A stretch of 64,000 nucleotides of DNA from Ascaphus truei (GCA_036426205.1 CM071570.1:3115997-3179996); one strand, 5' to 3'. Counted from the stretch's first letter, positions 1-12,106 are shown. Notes: a model not told the origin generated them from the letters alone. Translations and numbers: made by a program.

Positions 1-904
1 ATCTACGTCTTCAGCCATAACATCCTTTATCATTTATCCATATATATTTGTTCAGTTCTCTCTTGCAGGATTGTTCTGCGTTATCATATCCACAGTAATT
101 CCAAAGTTTTCCACATATGGAGTGAGCCACCCTTGACAAATACTGACTATTTTCGCCAATGTCCCGACACTGATCAGATCCGCTGCTGTGGCTCATTCAC
201 CAGGAATATTAACCCTTCATTGTTTAGTTATTTGTTTTCTCAGGTGACTGGATGTCTAGAAATGACAATGTAACTCTGCATCCTGTGATTAGTTGGAAGA
301 TTTTGACGACAGGAATACTGGATCAACTGAACTCAAGTGCAGTATACACGGTGTTCCTCGTTCCCTGGAGATCCGGTGACTTTTTTGCTTATATTATTCA
401 TTGACATTATAGTCTATATTTTTTGCTCTGGACCATTAGTTTATTGTGCTTCTATTATTGGGGTCTGTAAATGGACACAGGGAATTAGGGAAGTACCTTT
501 GGTCTGTGGGACCTTAGGGAATGGGCTTGAGGAAGGGGTCTTTACCCCGAAACGTTGCCCCCCCAGTTGATCCCCTATTTTTCCCTTTCACCCTTCCCAT
601 ACCTCCCTCTGTGTGGTTTTCCCCTTGTCTATTGTCTCAATATCCCCGTGTTTTCCCCTTACATTTACACTTGGAATCACGCTTTCTTTGTGTTGCTGCG
701 CTCGTGTAGGACATGTTTCCATTTTAATAATCTTGTGCTTCTATTATTACATTTTGGAATTGGCATTATGCTAGTGTTGTTATCATTTTGCGGCAGCGAG
801 TGCTGGGAACCGCTGGGTTCTGTGATAGTTATGTGAAGTGATTCAAGGAACGTCCCTTGTATGTGGGAGAGAAGGCGGCTCAAACATCAAGAACTAAGAA
901 ATGG
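1..904. other. Unassigned sequence
   Basis: No exon, repeat arm or RNA gene could be supported here apart from the hammerhead-like motif at 527-553. Open frames are under 100 codons and overlap in several frames, as expected by chance. The C/T-rich stretch after the motif (about 555-720) may be the tail of an old retroelement, but this is inference only. Confidence 0.5.
527..553 (+). other. Hammerhead-like core motif
   Basis: The sequence reads TTGAGGA, then GGGGT-CTTT-ACCCC (a perfect 5-bp stem with a 4-nt loop), then GAAAC. This matches the hammerhead layout CUGANGA / stem II / GAAA except for one change at the first core position (T for C). Stems I and III were not resolved. Such motifs are known in Penelope-like elements and retrozymes. 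The family here is inferred, and ribozyme activity is unlikely with the core change. Confidence 0.4.
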
Positions 905-1390
905 GAAAAAGAAGAGAAAAGTGGAAACTCCCATAGTCCTAGTATCAAAAATAAATGAGTGTTCAGAAAGCGGTACAGTAATGTGCGCACGCACAACATA
1001 AACATTCAATATAGGCAATGTGGTATAAAAGCTGTCACCGATCTCCAATATAGCCGGACCCTCGCCTGGACACCTGGTGGGCTGGTGGCGATGGTGTAGG
1101 TAGGCGACGGCACAACAGCTGGGGCAGTATAAAGTGGAGGCTTTTCCTACTGGAGTGGACGCTTATACTGCCCCAGCGGTTGTGCTGTCGCCTACCTACA
1201 CCATCGCCACCAGCCCAACCGGGTGTCCATGCGGGGGTCCGGCTGCACTGGGGATCGGTGACGGTTTTTATACCACATTGCCTATATTGAAGGTCTATGT
1301 TGTGCATGCGCACATTACCTCTTTCTGAACCACTAGATTATTTTTGGTTCTGCACTGTGGGAGTTTGCGCTTTTCTCTTTTTTTCCACTC
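905..1390. repeat. Long foldback (inverted repeat, ~228-bp arms)
   Basis: The left arm (about 905-1132) is the imperfect reverse complement of the right arm (about 1163-1390), around a 30-nt loop at 1133-1162. The inner arms hold matching blocks such as GGCAGTATAA / TTATACTGCC, and GTGTAGGTAGGCGAC paired with its complement on the other side. Similarity fades outwards. A snap-back DNA transposon or foldback MITE is the simplest explanation. No transposase frame and no clear target duplication were seen. The small frames inside are shadows of the repeat. Confidence 0.75.
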
Positions 1391-1538
1391 CTGCACTGGG
1401 TAGTATGTGTACTGATCTTTAAATTGGGAGACACAGAACCAGCTGATGTAACCATGGGGAACCCTGCACCTGAAGTGCCACAAGGTAAGGTTGTGTCAGT
1501 CAGTACAGGGGCTGAACTTTAAGGTAATTCAAATCCCA
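1391..1538. other. Unassigned spacer
   Basis: Short unique-looking stretch between the foldback and the minisatellite. Nothing recognisable. Confidence 0.4.
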
Positions 1539-4500
1539 ACCAAAGCTGAATGGGTATATCGCGCTGAATGGGTATGTCGCGCTGAATGGGTATATCACGC
1601 TGAATGGGTATATCGCGCTGAATGGGTATATCGCGCTGAATGAGTATATCGCGCTGAATGGGTATATCGCGCTGAATGAGTATATCGCGCTGAATGGGTA
1701 TACCGCGCTGAATGGGTATACCACGCTGAATGGGTATATCGCGCTGAATGGGTATATCGCGCTGAATGGGTATATCGCGCTGAATGGGTATACCGCGCTG
1801 AATGGGTATATCGCGCTGAATGGGTATACCGCGCTGAATGGGTATACCGCGCTGAATGGGTATACCGCGCTGAATGGGTATACCGCGCTGAATGGGTATA
1901 TCGCGCTGAATGGGTATATCGCGCTGAATGGGTATATCGCGCTGAATGGGTATACCGCGCTGAATGGGTATATCGCGCTGAATGGGTATATCGCGCTGAA
2001 TGGGTATACCACGCTGAATGGGTATATCGCGCTGAATGGGTATATCGCGCTGAATGGGTATACCACGCTGAATGGGTATACCGCGCTGAATGGGTATACC
2101 ACGCTGAATGGGTATTCCGCGCTGAATGGGTATACCGTGCTGAATGGGTATTCCGCGCTGAATGGGTATACCGCGCTGAATGGGTATACCACGCTGAATG
2201 GGTATACCGCGCTGAATGGGTATACCCCGCTGAATGGGTATACCGCGCTGAATGGGTATATCGCGCTGAATGGGTATACCGCGCTGAATGGGTATATCAC
2301 GCTGAATGGGTATACCGCGCTGAATGGGTATACCGCGCTGAATGGGTATACCTCGCTGAATGGGTATATCGCGCTGAATGGGTATACCGCGCTGAATGGG
2401 TATANNNNNNNNNNNNNNNNNNNNNNNNNNNNNNNNNNNNNNNNNNNNNNNNNNNNNNNNNNNNNNNNNNNNNNNNNNNNNNNNNNNNNNNNNNNNNNNN
2501 NNNNNNNNNNNNNNNNNNNNNNNNNNNNNTCTGCACTGGGTGGTCGTAACCGGGCGGTTCTCAGTCTTACGGGTATATTATCGCGCTGAATGGGTTTCCT
2601 CGCGCTGAATTGGTTACCGCGCTGAAAATGTATATCGCGCTGAATGGTATCTACGCGGTGCCGTGTCGACCACGCTGAATGTTAGTAGTCACCTGAAGGG
2701 TATACCACGTCTGAATGAGATATCCGCGCTGAATGGTATAGCCGCGCTGAATGGGTATATCGCGCTGAATTGGTATACGCGCTGAATGGGTATAGCGCGT
2801 CTGAAATGGGTATATGCGCGCTGAATTGGTATAAATCGCGCTGAATTGTATACCGCGGATGAATTGGTAATCGCGCTGACTTGTTAAAATCGCTCTGTCG
2901 AAATTGTGCGATCTCTCTGCCTGTTTATACGCAGTCTCTTGAATTGTATATCTCGGCTGATGTGTATCCCGCGCTGAATGTGTATATCGCGCTGAATGGT
3001 TATACCTGCTTATGGGTAGATCGCGCTGACTGTATATACAACCGCGCTTGATGGGTATCTCGCTCTGAATTGGTATACCGAATCGCTGATGTTGTTATCC
3101 CCGTCGCCGAATGCGATTCGCGCTGAATGGGTATAACCGCGCTGAATGGGTATACCGGGCTCTGATGGTTAATAACGCGCTGAATGGGTATATCGCGCTG
3201 AATGGGTATATCCCGCTGATTGGATATATCGCTCTGATGGGTATATCGCTCTGAATGTGGTATAATCCGCGCTGAATGTTATAAATCTGCGCTTAATGGT
3301 TATAGTCGCGCGAATGGGTATATCGCGCTGGAATGAGTATACGCGCTGAATTATTAAATCGCCTGAAAGGGTATATCGCGCTGAATGGTATATCGCTCTG
3401 AATGGTTATATTCGCGCTGAATGTGTAATCCGCGCTGAATTGGGATATCGCACTTAATGGGTAAATATCGCGCTGAATGGTATAAATCGCGCTGAATGGG
3501 GGTAAAACCGCGCTGAATGTGTATAAATCGGCTGCATGCGTATGTCGCGCTGAATGGTTAATCGCGCTGATGGGTATATCGCGCTGACAATGGGGTATTC
3601 GCGCTGGAATTGGTATATATCGTTGCTGCTGGGTATCACCGCTCTGAATGGTATATCGCGCTGAATGTTTAATCTCTCGTCTGAATTGGTATAACCGCGC
3701 TGAATGGTAAATCGCCTAATGGTTATCGCTCTGAAATGGTTATAAATCGCGCTGAATGGGTATAACCGCGCTGAAGGGTAAATCGCGCTAAATGGGTATA
3801 TGGTCGGCGCTGAATTGGTATATCCTCTAGAATTTGGTATAATCGCTCTGAATGGGTATACCGCGCTTTAATGGGTATTCGCGGCTGAATGGTATGTCGC
3901 AGCTGAATTTATGCTCGCTGGAATTGGTATGCGTGCTGAAATGGTATATCAGCGCTGAATGGGTATATCGCAGCTGAATGCTTATATCGCGCCTGAAGAG
4001 GTATATCGCGCTGAAATGAGTAGATCGCTCTGATGGGTATACCAACGGGCTGAATGGGTATACCACGCTGAATGGGTATATCGCGCTGAATGGGTTATAT
4101 TCCGCTGAATGGGTAATAATCGCTCTGAATGGGTATCCGCGCTGAATGGTATTCGATCGCTGAATGTGTATATCGCCTGAATTGGGTAACCACGCTGACG
4201 GTTATATCGCGCTGAAATGGGTATATCGCGCTGATGGGTATACCAAACTCTAATGGGTATAACCCGCGCTGAATGGGTATAGACCACGCTGATGGGTAGT
4301 CCGCGCTGAATTGGTATCCGTGCTGAGATTGGTATTCCGCGCTGATGGGGTATACCCGTCGCTGAAGGGTATACCACGCTATGGTTATACGCGCTGAATG
4401 GTGTATACCCCCCCTCGAATTGTAGACCTCGCTGAATGGTATAAATCGCGCTGAATGGGTATAACTAGCGCTGAATGTGTATTCACGCTGAATTGGTATA

Positions 4501-4690
4501 CGCGCTGAATGGGTATACCGCGCTGAATGGGTTACCTCGCTGAAGGGTATCTCCGCTTAATGTGTATACCGCGCTGATGGGTTATATTCCCACGCTGAAG
4601 GGGTATACCGCCTGAATGGGTATACCGCGCTGAATGGGTATACCGCGCTGAATGGGTATACCGCGCTGAATGGGTATATCACGCCTGCAG
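1539..4690. repeat. 18-bp minisatellite array
   Basis: Tandem copies of an 18-bp unit, GCTGAATGGGTATACCGC, with an alternating TATATCGC variant. Copies at 1539-2404 and about 4610-4680 are almost exact. From 2530 to about 4600 most copies carry single-base insertions or deletions. The unit is a multiple of three and stop-free in several frames, so long artificial frames arise on both strands (for example 1500-2300 minus, repeating YPFSAI). These are not genes. An assembly gap interrupts the array. Confidence 0.95.
2405..2529. other. Assembly gap (125 N)
   Basis: Run of N inside the 18-bp array. The flanking copies are in the same orientation, so the gap is probably more of the array. Its true length is unknown. 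Confidence 0.98.
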
Positions 4691-6566
4691 ACTGGAAGAG
4701 GAAAGCCGGAGCACGAAACGCAGAAGTCTTTCCGCTCAGATGTAAGTGGAGATGAAAGGTTGAGCTGAAGGATTACACGCAGCTGCTTGGAAAGCTGCCA
4801 GGTAATAATGGCTGAGGCCGTGTGACCCGTGGGGTGTGACAGAGGTCACAGCGCTCTGATTCAGTGATGTCATCCAGTCACTGGGGAAGAACACTTATTG
4901 TTATTGTATTTTATATAGCAGGACTCTACACTGGCAGGGGTGTCAGTCAAACTCAACCGTCAAGGGCCACCAACAGGACAGATTTTATGGATATCCCTGC
5001 TTCAGCACAGGCAGAGCCACTTATTTCCAGTAATACTAAGGGTTCGATGCTTTGTGGGGAAGACAGAGCTAAGTGCTTGGTGAAGGTATGGGTCGCGGGT
5101 CGCAATATCCACGTAGATCTGGTGGAGTATGTATCTGAGTCAGGTAGGAGGCGCTGTCATCCATTAGAGGAGCAGATAGTGAAGTCCGGGGTAGTAAAGA
5201 AGTCGGACCCTGAGCATTATTATTAATCCGGTTCAGTAGTTTAGCTGCATAGGGCCAAGGGTTCTCTAGGAAAGGAGATACCAGTTATGCCATACTGGTA
5301 ACTATGTACAGTGTTGTTACATGAATGTATATGTACTGTTATGTTCAATTTCTTGGTTGTTGGTACAGTAAATCGATGGTATATATATTGTATTCCTCAG
5401 CGAGGTTGTGAGAGGTTTTTCACCAAAAGGAGGGTGTAGCCTAGTTCCCTGGCTATCATCTTTTCTTTGGCCCTAACAGTATAAGTCCTGTTAGACACAA
5501 GCAATGTGGGGGGTAAGCTCGCTCATGGAGGCCAAGCTTGTTGTTGTAGCCTGGATACACTTGCTGTATCCAGGGATGGGCCTAAAAACCAGAGAGTGTC
5601 ATCCCTGGGGAGGATACTGGCTCGGTCACATGCCATGATGTGATGCCTGAGAGTATCGGACCTGCCCTGTTATGGGGCAGGGTTACAAGCCCGTCCACCA
5701 GGGTACAAAAGCTGACACTTCCAGAAGTCAGGAGCTCTCTGGGAATAAGCTCTTCAGACATAAAAGTAACATTAGGAAAAGGAGTCCCTGCCCCAAAGAT
5801 CTTACAATTTAATTAGTGTGAAGTGGCCATTTGGGGGCGTTCCCGGCCCAAAATCCCCAATGAAGCCTATGGGGATTTTTGGCATGAAAACCACCAGCAC
5901 GGCTGCTTAGAAGGATACAGAATAAGGCCCAAACTGACGTGCACAATGTCACAAGGAGCTGCCACTGGGATTTCAACGGAATTCTCCCACTTCAAAGGCA
6001 ATGCGGTTACCACCAGACACTGCATGTCCCGTAACTATGAGAGTGCCTGTTCCCAGTGACGCGTCAACAAACGAGGGGTCTCAGGCACTCAGCCAATGTG
6101 ATCACGGGTCTGTCTATCCATGACACTGATCTGTATTCTCAGGGGGCAGGAGACAATAGTGTCAGTCATCAGGCGCGGTTACTCCATGTGCGGCCGGCCT
6201 GGGCATACTTACAGCTGATGGTCGTGTTCAGGGATAACAAGGTTAGCCCTTCCTCTCCCCATGGAAATGAACACGCTGAGCTGTAGAACTGATATGTCTT
6301 CATCTGCTTCTGTGTAGTGCAGCAATCCATTAAATGCTGTACGCATTTAGGGCTGGATTCACTAAACTCCGCTATCCTATATAACGTGAATGTTAAACTT
6401 GGCAAACATCCATTAATAGTACCGTAGTAATCACTAACGCAAACAGCGAGGTGTTAACTCGGATTCACCCCGGCGCAGAGCGGGATGTTATCACTAACGC
6501 CGTTATTCTATGTTATATGCAAATGAGCTAATTATAGCTTAAAGCGGTGCGCAAACTGGAGGGCGT
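4691..6566. other. Mostly unassigned, with a hAT-like MITE arm
   Basis: At 4935-5035 there is one arm of the hAT-like foldback family: CAGGGGTGTCAGTC at the end, then the block GGATATCCCTGCTTCAGCAC that recurs near 19.1, 32.5, 49.6 and 53.0 kb. The 120-codon frame at 4864-5226 begins by reading through this arm, so I do not call it a gene. A block near 5820-5880 resembles one near 49.9 kb. About 6350-6540 resembles another dispersed repeat beginning GGCTGGATTCACTAAA. The rest is unrecognised. Confidence 0.4.
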
Positions 6567-6835
6567 GAAATTTCCAGGGGGGGGGGGGGGGCGGTGCTTA
6601 CAGAGGCCCGCAGTCTTCACCGCAACATTTAAATACAATGCGCGCGAGGCCTCTGTAACTGCTTCTTACTGCTTTCTGGGGGCTTCTGGCGACAAAATGG
6701 TAACGTGTTGCCATGGCCACGCGACGTCACATGATGTCGTGACGTCAACTTATGCCGGTGAGAAGGGGAGACGCGAGCAGGGGGGGGGGAGAGCGGGCAG
6801 GGGGCGCAAAGAAAAAAGTTTCTGCACCCCTGGCC
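6567..6835. mobile_element. GC-rich hAT-like MITE
   Basis: A G-rich start, a central ACAGAGGCCC block, a CRE-like block (GACGTCA near 6742) and an end reading TGCACCCCTGG are shared with the copy at 22279-22562 and partly with 31440-31710. The terminal pattern CAGGGGTG...GCAC resembles hAT family ends. No transposase is present. Boundaries are approximate. Confidence 0.5.
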
Positions 6836-7384
6836 TAGAGCGTATTCTTCCCGTATTCACTCAGCTCCGGTAAGGTTAATACTGGGAAGTAACGTACATA
6901 ATTATTATAAACACAGTCTCGCCATTAATAATCAGTATTTTTACATTCAAATGCTATTTGTTGGATCGGAACCACCAGGCATCTCTGTACAGTGCCGACG
7001 GATCAGCGTGAAAGGAAAGATCTTCGGTGGGCCGCAGGAAACAGTCTGTTACGGCAACACCGGCACAAAGTGTGTTGTGGGGTTTTTTCTCTCCAAACAA
7101 TTATCACTTGATCGCTCAATTAAAATAATGACATTTCGGGAAGTCAGCAGAAGCTAAGAGGAATCTAAAAGCCAAGCATTCCCGTGAGGGGGGGTGGGCG
7201 TCATTTCACAAGATATAAATAGCACGATGCTCTTTGCCCGGCGCTGCCGAGAAACGTCGGCGTTTTAATGTCATTTCCCTTTTTTTGCAGCCAGGAAAGG
7301 GATATTATCCCAGTGATTCCCAATCATTTTCAGCCCAGCCCCCAAATGTAAGGAGCGGCTCAGGGAGTTAGGACACTGATTCTG
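6836..7384. other. Unassigned
   Basis: No exon-like frame, RNA gene or recognised repeat seen. Several short CR1/SINE-like words occur but do not align over length. Confidence 0.4.
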
Positions 7385-7558
7385 TAAACAATGACACAAA
7401 GTTAGAATCAGGGGAACCTGATTCAATTCCCGGCTCCTTGTGACCTTGGGAAAGTCACTTTATCTCCCTGTGCCTCAGGCACCGACATCATAGATTGTAA
7501 GCTCACTGGGCAGAGACTGTGTCTGTAACATTCCTATGTGCTGCGTACCGCGCGCTAT
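7385..7558 (+). mobile_element. MIR-like SINE, 5' part (interrupted)
   Basis: It contains the classical MIR-type core words GTGACCTTGGGAAAGTCACTT and CTGTGCCTCAGGC. A tRNA B-box-like TTCAATTCC lies upstream. The same sequence occurs at 23215-23400. The element breaks off at GCTAT (7554-7558), where a 1.94-kb insertion begins, and resumes at 9499. Confidence 0.75.
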
Positions 7559-9498
7559 TGTGACGGGAGGGGGTAACCAGGCTATCTAATAAAGGTTAAG
7601 CCCTCTGGTTACCCCTGAAAACGTGGGGTCCCTGGTAGCTACATGAGCCAGGGGACCAGGGATAACACATGTGGATAATAAAGTTACCCCCTCTTTTTCC
7701 GTTTTCATGTTCCCTTGGCCCTAGAACTGTGAGGTTTCTTGTGTGTCAGTTTTTGGGGGGATATTTGGGTAGAAATGCAATGATTTTGGTTGCAGAAGTC
7801 CGGGGGCTGAAGTTACCGGTAATCCTTTAATTCTCCCCCGTGAGCAGGCATGATTTGCCGGTACGTGGGATGAATTACGCAGAGGCAACCCAGTGTCCCC
7901 CAGACTCCTGGATTACGAGCCCAAATATCCCAAAACTATTTGCCTTATAAATTTAAGGTCCCCCAACTTTATTAAAGTGTATGTTATAATGTTTTAGACA
8001 TTTGTTATAAGACTCTACACAGTCAGCTAGGGCACCAGCATCGACGCCAGCATGTCTGCATAGAGTCCGTAGTTCAAAGAGGAGACAGGATGTTGATAGG
8101 TGTCGGGGTGCTAAGTGGCTGGGGCAGGGCGGAGTACTGAGTCCGGAGAACAGAGACCCCCTGTGGGGAGGACCCTCTGGTCTGCCAGACTCAGTGGAGC
8201 CTGCCCAGTAGGAGGCAATGGATTGACTGAGGGAAGCGGCAGAATGTCAGCGCGTTTCCCATTTGTCAATTCGTATATCCAGCCCACAGGGCATCCCGAG
8301 CCGGCTTGGCACGCCCCCTCCTCTGACGTCAGCCAAAGGACGAGCCCCTATTCCTATTGGCTGGTGGGGAGGAATTCCCACGCTCTGATTGGTCGCTCCT
8401 CCTACCTCCATGCTGAACATAGAACAGCGGAAGGTATGTAAGGAGAAGCCCCAATCAGAGAACCATGCCATGTTGTGACTTGAGTCGCTGAAGCTAGGGC
8501 GGGCTTTTCAAAGTTCCTCTGTTACAAATAGAAGAGCAACCGGCTTCGTTTGGAAGCTAGGAAAGTCTACCTCGCAGATACTAAGTCCCGTCTTTTGCGG
8601 CCAAGTTCTCCAAATCAATGTAGTTGTATAAGGGATCTATCTGAACATTCAGGATGAATGCTGACAGGAAGTGATATCATCTGGTCCGAAGCCACCACGG
8701 CCATATTGCTTCCTGGCAAATTCTGCCCTTACTTCCCTGGTAGGAAATCAGCCTCTCTTTGGTTGTCATTGCCAGCAGCTGCCTCTGTCCTTTAAAAGAC
8801 AGGCAGTTGCTACTAGTCTTTGCTCGTGCAAAGTACTGGTTACCTTGTCCTGTCTGAGCTCCCTCTTGTCATTGTTTTGCCTGCTGCCTGTCTTGACCGT
8901 GGAACAGAATCTGACTACCACTTTCCTGCCTCGACCTGGGAACTGGACCTGACTACCCTTTGCCTGCGGCCTGCCTCGACCTCGGAACCTGACCTGATTA
9001 CCCTTTGCCTGCCGCCTGCCTCAACCTCGAAACCGGACCTCACTACCCTTTGCCTGCCGCCTGCCTCGACCCTGGAACGTACCTGATTACCCTCGCAACC
9101 CAGGCCTCTGATCCCAGGCCAAGGTTGGTGTATTACTCCCTACCTCTGCCCTGCGGGTCAATATCCTGTTTGCAGTCAGCAACGTTCAAGTGGACACGGT
9201 CAGGATGTCTTGCCGAAATCTGTTCCTATACAATCAGGACTAGGTCCCGATCAGGATTTTCTTCTGAATCCTGGTCCAGGACGTCCGAAACAAGGTTCCG
9301 ATCAGGGTAAGCCCTTGCAAGCGGGAGCCCTGCGTCTCAAAACCCAGACCCCAGTAGGTGTGTATATTTCTGTATTTTGTGTTTTGTTGTATTTCCGAAG
9401 TTTTATCCGAATAAACCCCATTTTATTTCGCTGCCTTGTTTGCCTATTGACTGATCCCAAAAATATAAATGTGTTAAAAAACCTGGCCTACCGTGACA
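7559..9498 (+). mobile_element. Solo LTR (1,940 bp) inserted in a SINE
   Basis: The element begins TGTGACGGGAGG and ends CCTACCGTGACA. The ends form an imperfect inverted repeat and give the TG...CA termini typical of LTRs. It is flanked by an exact 5-bp duplication, GCTAT, at 7554-7558 and 9499-9503. The host SINE continues across the junction. An AATAAA lies about 85 bp from the right end, as expected for a polyadenylation signal inside an LTR. No gag or pol sequence is present, which fits a solo LTR left by recombination. A Ty3/Gypsy-type origin is plausible but not shown. Confidence 0.75.
8925..9095 (+). repeat. ~48-bp tandem repeat inside the solo LTR
   Basis: About three to four copies of a roughly 48-bp unit around CTACCCTTTGCCTGC and GCCTGCCTCGACC. 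Such internal repeats are common in long LTRs. The frames across it are by-products. Confidence 0.75.
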
Positions 9499-9535
9499 GC
9501 TATATACTATAACTGTGACGCGCTTTGAGTCACAT
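9499..9535 (+). mobile_element. MIR-like SINE, 3' part
   Basis: Starts with the duplicated GCTAT and continues with AACTGTGACGCGCTTTGAGT. This is the same 3' sequence as the uninterrupted copy ending near 23400. Confidence 0.75.
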
Positions 9536-10100
9536 TTGGTGCGCAAGAAAGATTTCCAAGATTTGGGGGCTGGGTCTGCCCAATAAGTGGAATATATTGA
9601 TTGTTATTGGTTCAGGAATAAATACTGCCATTTTTTCTGTCACTGCTTCTGACTCCTCTCTGTCTATTTGTCACTCAAATTCCTCTTTTGTATTTGACAC
9701 CATCTCCCATTGTCGGTGTCCCTCATGTTACTCTGAGCAACCCTTGTAAGTCACAGGGAAACCCCATGGGGGTTGGGGGGGAGGGGTTGCAACCCCCATG
9801 TTGAGTAATACTGTAATTAACCCTTCTGGCACCATGAGGCCTCCATAGTTGAAATGACGAGGCCACTTGGGTATTGATGAAGGGGCCGCGATGCGCTCAC
9901 TAATGGAAGTGGAGGGTCTTCTTCTTTCATTCAGATCGTGTTCACGGCTCCAGAGAGCGAACATAATCTACCCATAGAAACTAGAAGATGTAATAATTAT
10001 TGTCAGATTGAGGCATGAGAGCCCACGGGAAAAAACAGGATGTGAAAGCTACTACTGGGCCATGCTAGACACAAGAGCATTATAGAATGACTTGTACTGA
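9536..10100. other. Unassigned
   Basis: No gene or recognised repeat supported. Confidence 0.4.
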
Positions 10101-10248
10101 TACATACATACATACATACATACATACATACATACATACACACACATACATACATACATACACACATACACACATACATACATACATACATACACACATG
10201 CACACATACACACATACATACACACATACATACATACATACACACATA

Positions 10249-10299
<51 letters not shown>

Positions 10300-10466
10300 A
10301 CATACATACATACATACATACACACATACACACATACATACACACATACATCATACATACATACACACCCACATACATACACACATACATACATACACAC
10401 ACATACATACATACACACACACATACATACATACACACACACATACATACATACATACATACATAC
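10101..10466. repeat. CATA/CA microsatellite, left part
   Basis: Tetranucleotide (CATA)n mixed with (CA)n. It is the left half of a microsatellite split by the LTR element that starts at 10467. The right half resumes at 14792. Long Cys/Val/Tyr or His/Thr frames in all six frames are artefacts of the repeat. Confidence 0.97.
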
Positions 10467-11240
10467 TGTGACATAGTCCAAAGATGTTAGGCAGCTTTCT
10501 GCCCCATTTTAGAGCAGAAAGTGCAGGAATAGTTAAAAATGATCCGTTCCACAGCTTCCCATTAACTCAGGCAGCTGGATGGAAAATCCAGACCACAGAT
10601 TACTATGGCTCTAGTTCTCCCTCACCTGCTCTTCTAATCACATGCACAGGTACTTAGAGCAGAGAGGTTTTGCATTTCACTCTCTCTCCTTAGAGCCTGG
10701 AGGCTGGGGGTATCACTGCTCCCCTGTTTCCAGTGTCGGGGTTGACGGCCCCTCCACGTATCACAGTACCAGAGGATTTGCCTGGACACCACAAAACAGA
10801 TAAGCCAAACAAAGATGTATTACTGTTTGTAATGGACTATGCTGTATCTAGTGACCCTAATTGAGAGGGCATTGTTTTAAACTGGGGGAACCAGGTTAGT
10901 TGGCCCAGCAGCAGTTAGAGGCTGATTCTATGTGTAGTTAGATCCCTGAAAGGGATAGGATTTTGTTTATATCATTTGGTTTTATTTCTTGAAATAACAG
11001 TGTGGGAAATATTGTAACACTGAAATATGTGAACTGCTGAATGAAAGTATCTGAGTACCTCTAACCTTCACATGTTAAAGCTGCAGTACCTTACTTGGAT
11101 GAAAATAAAGCAGGCAGAAGCCTGAGTTAAGCAGCATAATACTTTGCATGATCCTGTTTGTTGTATAATTAACCCTAGAAGACTGTGTCGGGAAGAACCC
11201 AGACAGACGTCAGCACTACAAAAGAGGGGCGTTTGTCACA
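10467..11240 (+). repeat. 5' LTR
   Basis: 774 bp, TGTGACATAG to GTTTGTCACA. It matches 14028-14791 over its full length with scattered single-base differences. An AATAAA at 11104-11109 could be the polyadenylation signal. Confidence 0.9.
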
Positions 11241-11258
11241 TATGGTGGAGAATGCGGG
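11241..11258 (+). promoter_or_regulatory. Candidate primer binding site
   Basis: TGGTGGAGAATGCGGG begins two bases after the 5' LTR, where a tRNA primer site is expected. It starts with TGG, complementary to the CCA end of a tRNA. The tRNA species is not known to me. Confidence 0.55.
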
Positions 11259-11459
11259 TCGACACTAAAAAGTCTGTGGGTTTGCAAATAAATGCGGGGG
11301 TTGAAAATGGCCGCCCAGCTGAACTAAAGTACAGATGCTATGAGTGAAGTCTGTCCCACTGTGTATATCAGTTGTGCTTCTAGCATACACAGAGAATGTG
11401 CGAAGTGTGGATGCAATAGCACTTGAACCCAAACAGAAAACCAAAATGTTTTGCTGAAG

Positions 11460-11490
<31 letters not shown>

Positions 11491-11585
11491 TTGCATCTAG
11501 CAAGTGCTGTTTGTTAAAGCTATGCCTTTTTGCGGAATTGGTGAATTTGCAGCTAGCAAGTGCTGTATGTAAGTTGCTGAAGTGA

Positions 11586-11873
11586 GTGAAATCAGCTAGC
11601 AAATTGTCTCTGCCGGGTTTTATAAATGGCCGACGTGGGAATGTTTGTTTGCAATGCACGAATCTTGAAAAACAGTGTCCCTTCAGGCCATACGATGATG
11701 ATGACGACGACTCGTATGTGGCCCCTGGAGGAGAGCCGTACCCACAGATGAATTTAGTATGCTGGCCTTGTCATGAAGTAGGTCACATGGAAGATGTGTG
11801 TCCCAAAATTTTCAAAGACAAACAGCTGCAAAAGCAAGCATGCCCTGTGAGTGCAAGCAGATGTGGAAGCTGA
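11586..11873 (+). CDS. Gag-like zinc-knuckle protein fragment of the LTR element
   Basis: A 95-codon frame inside the LTR element. Near residue 60 it has CWPCHEVGHMEDVC, an exact CX2CX4HX4C zinc knuckle, the nucleic-acid-binding motif of retroelement Gag proteins. A second Cys group (CLQCTNLEKQC) and a run of six Asp lie upstream. A Cys-rich stretch around 11325-11420, in another frame, may be an earlier part. The next frame (11851-12045) overlaps its end, so a frameshift, natural or from sequencing error, probably separates one original ORF. I infer nucleocapsid-like function from the motif and position only. Start codon uncertain; the element appears decayed. Confidence 0.6.
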   Translation: MKSASKLSLPGFINGRRGNVCLQCTNLEKQCPFRPYDDDDDDSYVAPGGEPYPQMNLVCWPCHEVGHMEDVCPKIFKDKQLQKQACPVSASRCGS

Positions 11874-12045
11874 TACCAGTGAGTGTGTGCCCAGTACCAC
11901 TGATATCTCTGGAGCTAATAAAGCAAAAAGAAAAAGAAGAAAAAGAAAACGTTCCTCAAGTCCAGGGGAAGTGACGAGCCACTTGAACCTGCGCTGTCAG
12001 CACATGCTGTCAGAAAGGCGCCAGATGTGCTGCATACCGGAGTGA
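11851..12045 (+). pseudogene. Basic-tract fragment of the LTR element ORF
   Basis: A 64-codon frame overlapping the zinc-knuckle frame. It contains KAKRKRRKRKRSSSPGE, a strongly basic stretch like a nuclear-localisation or RNA-binding signal. It is probably a continuation of the gag-like ORF after a frameshift. Function is inference. Confidence 0.45.
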
Positions 12046-12106
12046 CCAGCAGAATTGTCATGGGAACAGTGGCAAGGAAAAGGAGGAGCAAAGGGAAGCT
12101 GAATCC

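Noticed and set aside
905..1390. Foldback considered as a microRNA precursor
   Set aside because: Arms of over 200 bp with scattered mismatches are far longer than a pre-miRNA; no evidence for processing.
1500..2589. 266-codon YPFSAI-repeat frame and its plus-strand mirror
   Set aside because: Follows exactly from an 18-bp repeat without stops; open on both strands, no start context, runs into N.
4864..5226. 120-codon frame with a possible N-terminal hydrophobic segment
   Set aside because: Its first half reads through a hAT-like MITE arm; no recognised domain, no support for expression.
10003..10481. Cys/Val/Tyr and His/Thr-rich frames of 110-140 codons
   Set aside because: Open in several frames on both strands of a CATA/CA microsatellite.
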